A DNA stretch of 64,000 nucleotides. Source: Aedes albopictus. Its lineage: Eukaryota > Arthropoda > Insecta > Diptera > Culicidae. The stretch covers positions 274,269,694 to 274,333,693 of the forward strand of contig NC_085138.1 in NCBI RefSeq assembly GCF_035046485.1, read 5' to 3'. The notes beneath the pieces were generated by a model. It did no database searches. It worked only from the letters and a program-made list of their open reading frames with translations, and was not told the origin of the DNA. This document shows, piece after piece, positions 1 to 11,204 of this stretch (position 1 is its first letter; each line of letters opens with the position of its first letter). The position numbers and the translations under genes are program-made.

Positions 1-600
1 GGAGATTACTAATTTCCTGTGCAAGGAGGACAGAGGGTATATAATATTTCACAATTAGTTCTTAAGTTCATGTCAATGCGTACTAATGCACAGGAAACAA
101 TATATCATAAGCATTAACTACATATATAAGCTGGTGTATCTATAACGTGTGGGGTTTTGGTAGCAAATTATGTTCTATGTAAGGTAGATAACAAATTTTG
201 TTGCGGTGTTGTCAACGGGACTTAATATAGATATACATATAATTACTTACGTTTAGTTCCCCTAAATCAGTTTCGGCGGGTAATAAGGGTCTTATGGTTA
301 TGATGGAGCTGTAACAATGGTAATCTTGAATTTGGAAGCAAATTTATAGTTTTATTATTGGCTTACCGGTATAGGTTCAATGAAAAATGTAGATTTAGTA
401 TACACTTAGGTTAGGCACTTTTGTGCGCTAATTTGCATTTAAGTTCTAGGTCCTAGTAAATAGTTTTTAGTTAGTTTTAGGATCTAATATATTACAAATT
501 CACTTTACCTCTCTGCCACTATAAATTCACTAAATTTGGCAGTATATGCGAGTATTGTTTAGAACTATTAAGGGAATAAACACTACGGAATAGGAGTGAT
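1..600. other. AT-rich stretch without recognisable gene
   Basis: No frame longer than about 60 codons, no recognisable protein motif and no clear inverted repeat was seen. It is AT-rich, consistent with intergenic mosquito DNA. The short frame beginning at 609 starts at GTG and has no recognisable product. Confidence 0.5.
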
Positions 601-879
601 CGTCATACGTGGATGTTTTTCTCCTTCTCATTCATCTAGTTTTTTTTTTGTACTCACGGATTTTGACAGACGGCAGCTCTGTCAATCCAGTCCAGTGTCG
701 CCAGAGCATCAAGGGGCAGGGTTGCACTAGAAACATTATTACAAAGGGCGCGTACTGTCCAATGGCTGCCACAGTAACCCTAAACCCTCGCGCCTGAACC
801 TTACCGTACCTGTCAGACTAAGGCCTGAATGTCCTCTGTTGTACGTAGGAGCGTCCATCACTTGATCAACCCACCTAGA

Positions 880-2432
880 GCGCTACGCACCACGTCTTCT
901 TGTACTGGTCGGATGACCCTCGTGATCCATTTTTGTCGGGTTGCTATCTGACATCCTGATGACGTGACCCGCCCACCGTAGCCTCCCGATTTTCGCGGTG
1001 TGGACGATGGTTGGTTCTCTCAACAGCTGATGCAGCTCGTGTTTCATTCGCCTTCTGCAAGTTCCGTCTCCCATCTGCACTCCGCCGTAGATGGCACGTA
1101 ACACCTTCCGTTCTCAAACTTCGAGGGCGCGTTGGTTCACTGCACGTAGAGTACAAGTTTCGTGCCTATAGAGAACTATCGGTCTTAACAGCGTTTTGTA
1201 GATAGTTAACTTCGTGTGACGGTGAACTTTGTTAGATTGCAGAGTTTTGCAGAGGCTAAAGTAAGCGCGGTTTCCTGCCACGATGCGTCTCTGAATTTCT
1301 CTGCTGGTGTCGATTTTGGCGGTCTTCAGTGAGCCCAAGTACACGAATTCTTCAATCGCCTCGATTTCATCACTTCGTGAAAATCGTCCCACTCGTGTTT
1401 ATCACCACTCTCCTTATTATGTACAACACCCTCTGAGGCGATGTTAAACAGCAAGCACGACGAAAGACCATCACCTTGACGTAGTCATCTACGAGATTCG
1501 AAGGGACTCGAGAGTGCCCCTGATACTCGAACTACGCACATCACTCGATCCATCGCCACCTTGATCAATCCGAGATTTTATCCGTGAATCCGTATTTGTG
1601 CTTAACCTGCCATAGCTGGTCTCGATCAATTATATCAGGCGCTGATTAAAAATCGATGAACAAGTGATGTGTGGGCACGTGGCATTTCTGCAACACCTGG
1701 CAGATGGCGAACATCTGTGTTCGTTGCGCGTTCACCTATGAATCTAGCCTGATAATGCCCCACGAACTCTCTTGCAATCAGTGATAGACCAAGTGATAGA
1801 CAGCGGCATACATTTTCAGAGAGTTTCTTGTAGGCAGCGTTTAGTAGCGTGATCGCGTGATAGTTCCCGCAATCCAACTTGTCGCCTTTTTTGTAGACGG
1901 GACACATGACACCTTCCATTCATTGCTCCGGTAATACTCCCAAATCTTGGTAATGATCCAGTGTAGTGCTACTAGTGCTTCTCCACCGTATTTTAGAAGC
2001 TCGCTTGATAGTTGATCTGTTCCAGCGGCTCTGTGATTTTTCAACCGGTCGACCTCCTCCTCATTGCCTTGCAGGTTAGGGTCCGGAAGTCTTTCGCCCT
2101 ACGCATGTACTCCTAGATCTGTTACAATGCCACCTTTACTGCTTGCGATATCACCATTGAGGTACTCTTTGTAATGCTGCCGCCACCTCTCGACCACCTC
2201 ACGCTCGCTCACAGTTCCCGTGATTGTCTCGGCACATGTCGGCTTGTGGCACAAAACTTCTGCGCGAGCGGTTTAGTTTCTCGTAGAACTTCCGTATGCT
2301 CTTCCATTGCTTCGCAATCTCGTTGTTCCTGCTGGTGCTTCGTCCTCCGGAAGACTGAGTTCTGCCTGTTTCGCGCCAGTTAATAACGTGCCTCATTTGC
2401 CCTCGTACGGTGTTGCAACATTCTACGCCCAT
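880..2432 (-). pseudogene. Degenerate non-LTR retrotransposon (LINE) reverse transcriptase remnant
   Basis: Read from 2432 down to about 880 on the minus strand, successive open pieces in different frames give parts of one LINE RT protein in the expected order. First comes a linker (FYEKLNRSRRSF, SMCRD-like), then an RT start (AAGTDQLSSELLKYGG, near 2030-1980). An RT core follows (PVYKKGDKLDCGNYHAITLLN, near 1905-1845), then the C-terminal part (FVYLGSL, REIQRRIVAGNRAYF, YKTLLRPIVLYRHE, near 1345-1150). The tail (RAIYGGV, RRRMKHEL, LRWAGHVIRM) lies near 1100-950. Frameshifts and stops between every piece mean it cannot make a working enzyme. The YxDD-bearing core is not intact. In complete elements this protein reverse-transcribes its own RNA at nicked target DNA. 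The clade was not assigned. The same tail motif recurs in the fragment at 62.56-63.0 kb. Confidence 0.8.
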
Positions 2433-3370
2433 GCTGCATTCTTCTCGTTTTTCAACTGTTCACATTCACAGTAGTACCAGTCGTTTCCGTGATTCGGAGT
2501 TGCGAAACCTAGTGCAGCAGTCGAGGTACTATCGATGCCGGAAGGATGTCACTCCAGCCATCTTCAGGTGTAGCTGCGCCAAACTGCACCTGAAATCTAG
2601 TGAAATCAGTATGAAATCCCCTACATGAGACCTCCTTAAGTTTTTTGTTTCTTAAAAGCACATCCCTTATACTGGAACAAATTCCCCCGAAGGTCAAATA
2701 AATGTTTTATCAACGCTCTGAAGCGTCCTGAAGCTTTCTCATACCTTTTGAAGCCCCCTGAAACTCTTAAAAGCCTCCATGAAACCTTTACTGGGGCCAT
2801 GATACTACCCAGTACGGTTTAGGGTTCTTTTTTAAAGTAAATTTTTTGATATAAAATCGAAACATTTCCGAAGACTTAGTTTATCCTGCCTGCCAGGCGA
2901 CATAATCACAATTAAAACCTTTCTTTTCTTTTCTCATCAGTAGTAGTCAAGTTCCAATCAAATAAACACTATTTTTTTATCAAATTGTGGCATGCGGAAT
3001 TGCATAAACTAGTTCTAGTAGTTCACATCAAAATTTTCAATGTAGGTTCTCAATATCTAAAAATTTTCTCGTCTTATATTTCCGTACTTTTTAATACTAG
3101 CGCTATATGCTGATACGTATCGATACTCAAAACGAGTGAAGGCGATGATAACCACTATGAAAGAATGGAGAAGACTGTCAGATGACTTTCCGACTAACCA
3201 TACAAATGTTAATTTGACTCATAAATTTGTTTATTTTTGTCTTACTCAACTACTCTTATTTGGTCCCATTCAATCATTATTTTTATTTGGTAGGAAGGAC
3301 GATACTGACAGTGTCTGGGTGAGATTCACAGTCGGACCATAACCAATCCGTAAGCGAGAATCCATGAATG
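2433..3370. other. Intergenic stretch with a short CCTGAAG-type degenerate repeat
   Basis: No gene was recognised. About 2700-2800 holds a short run of units such as CTGAAGCGTCCTGAAGC and GAAGCCCCCTGAAACTC, the same degenerate repeat type as at 41.1-41.9 and 50.1-50.6 kb. The remainder is AT-rich and featureless by eye. Confidence 0.4.
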
Positions 3371-3418
3371 GACTTGACTATAGATGGGGGAGAATCGACT
3401 GCATTCTGTGCAACTCGG

Positions 3419-3582
3419 ATTTTGACGGCTACGCAATCTTGTTAAATCAAAACGAGTTTTTATATAACCCGACGTTTCGACACTTTGGATGGTACCCTGA
3501 AGAAGACACCATCCAAAGTGTCGAAACGTCGGGTTAGATAAAAACTCGTTTTGATTTAACAAGACTGCGTAGCCGTCAAAAT
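3419..3582. mobile_element. Near-perfect hairpin miniature element
   Basis: The left arm 3419-3491 and right arm 3509-3582 are reverse complements over about 73 bp with only a few mismatches, separated by a roughly 17-bp loop containing CCCTGAAGAAGAC. A 10-bp direct repeat, GACTTGACTA, lies outside at 3371-3380 and 3591-3600. It may be a target duplication of a somewhat larger unit. No coding capacity. The superfamily is unknown. Confidence 0.6.
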
Positions 3583-3869
3583 ATGAGTTAGACTTGACTA
3601 TTTTTTTTTTTAATTTCGAACTTCTACTGTCCTTTTCTAGCACATTCTCGCATATTTACAACGAGGCTCATCACATAACCAAAAATCCGTTACCCTCGCT
3701 GTTGGTAGTAATCACGGCGTTAATCCTTGAAAGACTATTTTTAGGAATTCAGGCTCATGAAAATTCCAGTTATAATAAATCTTAAGATAAATACATAATA
3801 CAAAACAATCGCGTTTTTTTTTCTTTTTTTTGTGCCTTTAAACGTACAAAAACCTCTTTGAGTGAGATT

Positions 3870-4572
3870 GCTTACAGGGATTCTATCAGAAATTCCCCAG
3901 AGATTATTTTAGAAGTTCATCCAGGAATTCCTTTAGAAGATATAAATTCGCCCAGGGATGTCTTCGGAAACTTTTTTAAGGATATCTCCTGAAATTCTTT
4001 TAAATAGTTTTCCAATGAGTCCTTTGAAAGTTTTCTTCGGGATTTGTTTTTTTTTATTCCTCCAGGAATTCTTTTAAAAAATCTTCTAGGGAAGATTATT
4101 GCAGAAATTAAAAAAAAATACTGTTTGAAAAATTTGGTTTTCAGAATTTTTTTCAGAGAGGATTTAAGAAATTAGTCAAAACATTTCTCATGAAAGTTCT
4201 CCAAATAATCCATTTCAAAATCCTAACGAATGTTTTACAGGATGCCAATGCATCCACCATCTTTGAACAAACCGTTTCCGTGTTCACAAGTGCAGTGTAG
4301 TGCAGTTTTCGACAAAAACCAAGTAAAATCGATCAAAATAAGTTACGATTCACTTGATGAGAAATCAGATGGACATGTCCTATGTTCAACCTAACAAAAA
4401 CGGGATCAATTCCTTCAGAAAACCCTCAAGGGAGGCTTTCAGGCAGTTATCTAGGTATTAATTCAGAAATCAATCAAAGGATTCCTCCCGATATTTTCCA
4501 AGAATTTTATTGAATAATCTTCCACACTTTCTTCAGAGTTCCTAAGTTTCCTTCTTCAGATTCCTGCAAACA
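3870..4572. repeat. Degenerate ATTCCTCCAGGGATT-type repeat tract
   Basis: Many imperfect units such as GAAATTCCCCAGAGATT, TCATCCAGGAATTCC and TTCAGAAATT occur at a spacing of about 25-35 bp. Such units fill most of this stretch, with an unrelated insert near 4230-4420. It has no coding role. Frames running through it are low-complexity Phe/Leu/Lys/Arg peptides. The same family recurs repeatedly in the window. Confidence 0.6.
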
Positions 4573-4574
4573 TA

Positions 4575-5141
4575 CAGCTGTGTTCATAAAAATAGCAGTG
4601 AAAGCCATTTTCCATACAAAATGGCCAACTTTGACATATTGTTACTTCATTCTCCTATGGGCGATTGAGCTGGAAATTTGACAGCGAACTACAAATATGG
4701 TGAATATTGTTATTGCAAAATTTGAGAATTTTTGAAGCACGTGAAAAAAAGTTAAACACTATGTGAAATTGATCAAAATAATAGCAGTGTAAATAAATTG
4801 AAATGTAGCTTTACCTTGAAGAAGCAAGAAATATTTTCGCTCGCTATTCGATCAGTTTCCGCCTTGATTACAAGTTAATGTATAAGGTTAAAATTAAAAA
4901 AAAAATTGCTAAATAAAAAAAACAAACACTGCTATTATTTTGATCAACTTCACATAGTGTTTAATTTTTTTGCACGTGGTTTAAAAATTCTTAAATTTTG
5001 CTATAACAATATTCACCATATTTGTAGTTCGCTGTCAAATTTTCAGATCAATCGCTCATATGAGAATAAAATTACAGTCTGTCAAAGATGGCCATATTGT
5101 ATGGAAAAAGGCTTCCACTGCTATTTTTATGAACACAGCTG
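4575..5141. mobile_element. TA-target miniature inverted-repeat element (Tc1/mariner-like)
   Basis: The left end CAGCTGTGTTCATAAAAATA and the right end, its reverse complement, form terminal inverted repeats. Both are followed inward by further inverted sequence: an ATAGCAGTG block and a TGATCAA...AATAGCAGTG block. TA is present directly outside each end (4573-4574 and 5142-5143), fitting a Tc1/mariner-type TA duplication. No transposase frame is present, so it would be non-autonomous. Confidence 0.75.
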
Positions 5142-5159
5142 TATCTTCAAGGATTAGGT

Positions 5160-6040
5160 ACCTATATACTCTTCAATAGATTTACTCAATAATTCCTCCA
5201 TGGATTCCTGTGAAAAATCCTGAAGAGATTCCGTTGGAAATCCAAAGATTTCCTTCAGAAATTCTTCCAGGGTTTTTTTTTTAGAAAATATTCCATAGAT
5301 TTCTTCAGAAACCCATCCAAAATTTTCTTCAGAAAGTCATCTTCTTCCTAAGATGAAATCTATCACATCGTTTAGAATCTCTTCCATTGATACCTTCTGA
5401 AATTATCCCATTTCCTACTAGGGATTGCTCCATACATATTTCCTAGGATTTCACTAAGAAACCTTACATGAATTTCCTTATAAACTCTTCCAGAAAATCA
5501 TAAATTTGGAATTCATTCAGAAATTTCTCTAGGTATTCCGTTAGCAAATCTGAAATTGATACCATTTAAAATTTCTCTAAAGTTTTCTTTTAAAAGCCTT
5601 TCATGGATTCCTTCAGAACTTCCTCCAGGTGTTGCTGCATAAACCATCTAGGGTAAATCCCCAAAAGGTTGTATATGAAACTTTTCCAGGCAGTCCTTTA
5701 AAAAATCTTCCTAGTATTCTGTCAAAAGTTCTTCCGGTCGGTGGTTCTTTACAAATTCTTACAGGTATTCTTTACAAACTGTTACAAAAACTAGTTTATA
5801 AATTCCTGCAAGAATTACTCCATAGATTCCATTGGAAACTTTTGCGTAAATTTCTCCAGGATGTTCATCAAGTACTCCTCTGGATGTTTTTGTTGAAATT
5901 CCCCCAGAGAATCTTCAATAATTTAATCCACAGATTCCAGCAAGAATTCTTCCAGAGATTTCAACAAAAACTTATGTAGATTCTTTCAGGAATCCCTCCT
6001 GGTATTCCTCTATTTCCATGATTCGTAAGATCTTCTGAAA
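5160..6040. repeat. Degenerate ATTCCTCCAGGGATT-type repeat tract
   Basis: Imperfect repeats of the type TTCCTTCAGAAATTCCTCC are continuous through this interval, in the same polarity as 3.9-4.5 kb. The 116-codon frame at 5629-5979 lies entirely inside and is a translation of the repeat (periodic Leu-Gln-Lys-Phe), so it is not called as a gene. Confidence 0.6.
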
Positions 6041-6107
6041 AATATTTTGATTAAACTACAGAAGAAACCTTTGGTAAATTTATTGGAAAATTCTGGTAAG
6101 AAAGCGT

Positions 6108-6235
6108 CTAGAAATGACGTAGCATTTAAGGGGAGAGGGGGACTGTGTGACGAGCCATGTATTAGGAATGGGATACGCTACGATGGGGGAGAGGGAAGTA
6201 AAAAACCGGTAAAAAAAATGCTACGTCTTTTATGG
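6108..6235. repeat. Small inverted repeat, possible miniature element
   Basis: AATGACGTAGCATTTAAGG at the left and AAAATGCTACGTCTTTTA at the right are near reverse complements about 115 bp apart around a GGGGGAGAG-rich centre. No target duplication was established. Confidence 0.35.
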
Positions 6236-6416
6236 ATGCTCCCTAAAACCAATTATCTTAATTGTCACAAATTGGTAAAATAGTTCGTTCGAGGATTCCT
6301 GAAAACGTGAGACTCAAATAAGTACAAAACAAGCAAAAATAAAAAAATACTGCAAGATTTCCTGAAGAAAATTATGAATAATTTATGTAATGAATCTGAA
6401 ATGTTATTTCCAATTA

Positions 6417-7373
6417 CACAGCGTAACAAAATTTAACTTTTGGTCTGCCTCAAGAGCAAACTTATGTGTCTCTGACAGATTTGGGCCCGCTGAATCTGAA
6501 TCCGGGCTCAGATTTGCTCCAGCACGTCACAATTTTGAGCTATACCCCAATTTATAGGGCAAAATATGCGCTTTTTTGATTGCCAGCCATTAAGCATGGA
6601 CATATTTTTTTTAAGCAATCAAAAGGTAAATTGGTCAATTAACCTCTAAACTAACGGTTAATGCAAAATATTTTGTTTTACCAAATCAAATTCGATAGAT
6701 ATAAGCATTTTATGTTAGTAAGTAAAAAGGGCCCATATAGCCGAGGCGGTAAACGCACGGGTATTCAGCATGACCATGCTGAGGGTGACGGGTTCGATTC
6801 CCGGTCGGTCCAGGATCTTTTCGTAAAGGAAATTTCCTTGACTTCCTTGGGCATAGAGTATCTTCGTGCCTGCCACACGATATACGCATGCAATATGGTC
6901 ATTGGCAGAGGAAGCTCTCAGTTAATAACTGTGGAAGTGCTCATAGAACACTAAGCTGAGAAGCAGGCTTTGTCCCAGTGAGGACGTTACGCCAAGAAGA
7001 GAGAGAGAGAGAGAGTTAGTAAGTAAACTTGCATGCAACTTTTGGAGGGTGACTTGAATGGGAAATATCGTATCTAACATAAATCGCTTAAAACTATCAA
7101 ATTCGATTTGGTAAAACGAAATATTTTGCATGAGTCGTTAATTTAGATGTTAATTGACCAATTTACCTTTTGATTGCTTTCAAAAATATTTCCAAGCTTA
7201 ATGGCTGGCAGTCAAAAAAGCCCAAAATCGCATATTTTGCCCTATAAATTGAGGTATAGCTCAAAATTCTGATGTGCGGGAGCAAATCTGAGCCCGGATT
7301 CGGATTCAGCGGCCCAAAATCTGTCAGAGACACATAAGTTTGCTCTTGAGACAGAAAAAAATGTTGCGCTGTG
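6417..7373. mobile_element. Long-arm foldback element, copy 1, with SINE insertion
   Basis: The element begins CACAGCGTAAC and ends GTTGCGCTGTG. Its arms of about 230-300 bp are imperfect inverted repeats, sharing blocks such as GAGCAAACTTATGTGTCTC and ATCTGAGCCCGGATT. TTA occurs directly on both sides (6414-6416 and 7374-7376), suggesting a 3-bp target duplication. A Feilai SINE interrupts the centre. A second copy without the SINE lies at 18167-18817. No transposase. Confidence 0.7.
6727..7014 (+). mobile_element. Feilai-type tRNA-derived SINE, full length
   Basis: The unit starts GGGCCCATATAGCCGAGGCG, contains an RNA polymerase III B-box-like GGTTCGATTCCC, and runs through the conserved body (TATCTTCGTGCCTGCCACACG, CTGAGAAGCAGGCTTTGTCC) to a (GA)n tail. 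A 13-bp duplication, GTTAGTAAGTAAA, flanks it (6714-6726 and 7015-7027). It would be mobilised in trans by a LINE. I recognise the family from memory as Feilai of Aedes. It is nested in a foldback element. Confidence 0.85.
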
Positions 7374-7376
7374 TTA

Positions 7377-8229
7377 TTGTGCTAATCTTAGTGAGATTCT
7401 TGAAATGCTAATCATATTTATACTATTGTAGAAGAGAAAAGGTTTCGGATAATTTTTGAATAACTCCTATTGAAATTCTTAAAGAAATATAAGAATAAAA
7501 AAAAAATAAATCAAAATCGTAGAAAATTTGTTTTTTCGAAACACCAAAATACAACTTTTAAGTAAACTGTAAAAAAAAAGGAATAACAACAAACTTAAGC
7601 AAATTAACAATGTCTAATTTCGTGGGGCGCCAACCTGGATGCTTGCCAAGGGCACCATGAGACCACGCTACGGCTCTGTTCCTGGCCCGCCTCTTTCCTC
7701 CTTCTTTGTATCTTTCTATGTACTTTCTCGCTCTGCTCTACAATTACATGTATAATCATATGTTCAGAGTTATCGCTAGAACCAGAAACGGTTGAAAAGC
7801 CGTTTTCCATCGTTTCAAATTTCACAGCACAGTGTTAGTCTATCAGATAACGCCTACGAGTTATGCAATCAAGCGGTTCGTGGCGCATGAGTTTCATAGT
7901 AATAATCACGCAAATCTAACATTTTACGCCTGGCATCCACGCATCAATGAGTGAACCCTCTGTCAACCATATCCCACCACATGAAGTTGAGCAGACGCAC
8001 ATTTATATTCGGTCTGATGTGATTACAAATGATTACAATCATCACTTCCTTCTCCTTTCCTACATTGACGTTCAACCTGACGTGGCAGGCGCCATTTACG
8101 CCTAAAAATAGAAGATCACCAACTCTCACACACTGAAGATGCCTACTAGTCCCCTGCATATATCTCATTGGTTCCTTGTGTGAGTGTAGCTGATCTGGCG
8201 ATACTAGAGTGGCATCCACGAACGGTCAA
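7377..8229. other. Intergenic stretch without recognisable gene
   Basis: Only short frames are present, on either strand, and no protein family, RNA gene or strong repeat was recognised. Confidence 0.4.
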
Positions 8230-8500
8230 TCAAGCTCAATTTCTCCAGGGATTTGTTTTGAACATGTTTCATGATAAATTCTTCAGAAAATTATGCATTT
8301 TATCTTAACAAATCTCTAGGATTTCCTACGAGGGTACATAATTTCTTTTGGGAATTTGTTTTGAACTGTCTCCAAAAAAAACTTTCCTGGCATTTTCTAC
8401 ATGAATTCCTATTAAATGTTTCAGAAGATTTTTCATGGAATATTCACTGATGTTAATCCATTTGTTTCTTCAGATATTCATCCAGGTATTCCTCCAGTAC
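8230..8500. repeat. Degenerate ATTCCTCCAGGGATT-type repeat tract
   Basis: Units such as TTCTCCAGGGATTTGTTTTG, TTCAGAAAATTATG and ATCCAGGTATTCCTCCAG recur at about 30-60 bp. This is a diverged outlier of the tracts elsewhere in the window. Confidence 0.45.
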
Positions 8501-10439
8501 AATACAAGAAATAGAACGCTGGACAGGTTGATAACTGTGAACCTTAGGTATAGATACCTAGCTAAAAAGCTGTCTTTGACTTGGCCATGCTGAACAAATG
8601 AAGATGCCGAGTAAACGTGACATCAAGAACAAGAAACTAATAAGACACAACTGAAGCAAGTCATCGATTTCAAAATCAATCCATTTCATCTTCCATTTTC
8701 TGCTCAACGACGACGTTCTTCAGCTCAGTTCGTCAATTTGCAATTTCCAAAAACCAGTTTCATAACGCCGTCATCATCCAGTAGCCGCGCAGCCAATTAC
8801 GATGATAATGATAGGCAAACTGAGAACCTCCTTCTGACCTCATCGAAACGACCACACCGAATCGCTCGTTATGAAGCGCTTGCTGGCTGCTGCTTCCCCT
8901 GACGGACGGGCGGTTGGTCAAGCGTTATCCGTCCATGGTGGTAGGTACTGTACTCTCCATTACCAAACTTCAAATATGGCGAAAAAGCAAGTCGTGCCAT
9001 TTTCGTTCCTTCATTCCCTCGCTGCCACACCTCCGGTTGTAGTAGAAAAAGTAAACGAGCAACAACCATGCCACCCTACACCGATGTCTATCTTTGGTCA
9101 AAAAGGCGAGATTTAGCTTCGTTAATCACGTGCTTCATTCCTCGCGGAATCTGCTCTGATGCCATTCAATTCCGCTCGTTACGATACCCACGGGCAGGCG
9201 GCGTAACTCATAAGGCATTCTTGGTATTTAGGAGTTTCTTATGGAACAACGTGGATGATACAAGATAAGAATCGTTCGGCTTCCGTTGAGAAATTTACAA
9301 GCAAAGATATCCTTTCTCCCACGAAGTTTGCTAGCTCTTCTTTAGAAACCATTTAAAGTTTGAACAACAAAGTTGTTCTTTTGTTCGACCAAAAATGACA
9401 GCTTTTCGATTATCAACTAGCCCCGAAACGTTTCGAGCAACAGGTTTTGCGGTTTCTTTCATTCGCCAGGGCTATCAAATTATCAACCAGCACTTGCCCT
9501 TTTGATGCCAGCTATCTGAAACGGGTGTCAAAGTGGTAAAACCACAGCCAGCTTCCGGTTTGCCTTGCTGCGAGGAAAATATCAGAAACGCTCATTTATT
9601 AATTTGATATGTTTTATGTTTCGCTGACATTTTATCCCAAATACATCACGATTGAATAAAAAAAAACATAAAACCAATGATTATTCTGAAAACCAGGAAG
9701 GGAGAAAAGAAAGGAGCGAAACATTTTACCGACCAGTCAGGCTGTGACCGCACGTTAACGGTTTGACCTTGCCCGGGAAATATGATTACGGACAAAAGAG
9801 GCCTGGTTAACTTCTGCCAGGTTGTCAGTCAAAGTATGTTCTGCTGGCCGACTACGACGGGATGATAAACTTTTTGAGATGGGTTTAACATGTGGATACT
9901 TGACTGGGCAATTCCGGTGTTGATTGGTTTGTTAGTGCGGCATGATTCCGAAGTGGCAGAGTTTATAGAACGAATTAGCTGTCTACTATTGACGTGGGTT
10001 ATAGAAATAAACATATGTTTATGGCTCCCAGTGAACTAGCCACTGTACAACAGGAAATAATCAACAAACGATACATTCAATTGAGCAAGGAATGTTGAAG
10101 CTCATTCATCAGGATTCTCACTTGAAATTCATTTTATTTCCTACTCACCTTCACATAACATTTGTCTCGGAGTTTTCAATTGTACTTCTTTTAATACTTT
10201 ATTTTGCAAATTCCACCAGTTATCTCATTTTAGATATTTTAGTTCTCCTTCATATTATTACTTATTTCAGTCCTGAGCACTCATGGTGGTGCAGATGGCT
10301 GAAGTCAAAGATCTCCATCCTAAACGATTTCCCGCCATTGCCTTGACTTGTGACCTGGTCAAATGTCTGCCGACTTACTTGATTTTTTTACCTCTTCAGC
10401 TTGCGGTACTTGCCGAATTCCAGTCTAAGGAAGAGTTTC
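8501..10439. other. Non-repetitive intergenic stretch
   Basis: Base composition is more balanced here than around it, and 8690-9560 shows no repeats. The longest frames (for example 8871-9116 plus and 8869-9069 minus) overlap on opposite strands and resemble no known family. It could hold regulatory DNA or untranslated exons, but nothing specific can be supported. Confidence 0.35.
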
Positions 10440-10670
10440 ATTCAAAACTCCATTAATTCCTTCCGTGATTCCTGCAAGAGTTCCTTCTAGGATTCCTCTG
10501 CATATTCCTTCTAGGATTTCTACGGCAAGTCCTTCCGGGAATCCTCCAGAACATCCTTACGAAACTCCTCCAGATTTTTTTTATCAGGGTTTCCTCCAGG
10601 CGTTCCTTTAGGAATACCTCTAGAAATTCCTCTAGGAGTGCCTTTCCGGGTAACTTCCATTTTTTTTTGC
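10440..10670. repeat. Degenerate ATTCCTCCAGGGATT-type repeat tract
   Basis: Consecutive units such as GATTCCTGCAAGAGTTCC, TTCTAGGATTCC and CTCCAGGCGTTCCTTTAGG cover this interval. The minus-strand 75-codon frame here is the translated repeat (Arg-Asn-Pro periodic) and is not a gene. Confidence 0.55.
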
Positions 10671-11204
10671 CGAAACCCACTGGTGTCGTCGAGGTTACTC
10701 CAAGTTACTCACTGAGTAACCAAACCTTGAGATCAAGCAAAAAAGATTTAAACTCTCAGTATGAGCGCCTTCGTAAATATAAGATAAACAGCCTATGTTT
10801 TTTGTACTTCCATATATGTGAGAAAAAAGCTTCTCAGTGGAGTTAGGAATTGTTTGAATATATAAACATTTCGTGAACTCGCGTTTCCTCTATTTTGTAA
10901 AATTGCCAAAGTTTTGCCAAATCTTTATTGAAAATTATGTGTGCCTTCATTAAATCGGGTCCACAGTGCAATAAACTGCATTATAAAAATGTTTATACAG
11001 TGCATATGCTCTCCCCAATATAGTCCCAATATATTGAGGAAGTCAACTAATCAATCAGACAAACCGTTTCTGATATATTTTTTTCGAAAATTGTCAATGA
11101 TGTTTTGCACAGGCCCTTCTGAAAAGTAACGCTAGAGTCCAAATGGAAAACTAATGAACTAGTTTTTCGTTTTGGTCAAAGAAAATGCAAATAAAAGAAA
11201 TATT
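10671..11204. other. Intergenic stretch without recognisable gene
   Basis: No motif-bearing frame and no obvious repeat. AT-rich. Confidence 0.35.

Noticed and set aside
5629..5979. 116-codon plus-strand frame
   Set aside because: Translated repeat (periodic Leu/Gln/Lys/Phe), not a gene.
6750..6815. tRNA gene
   Set aside because: The polymerase III boxes belong to a SINE with GA tail and target duplication, and the cloverleaf is not complete.
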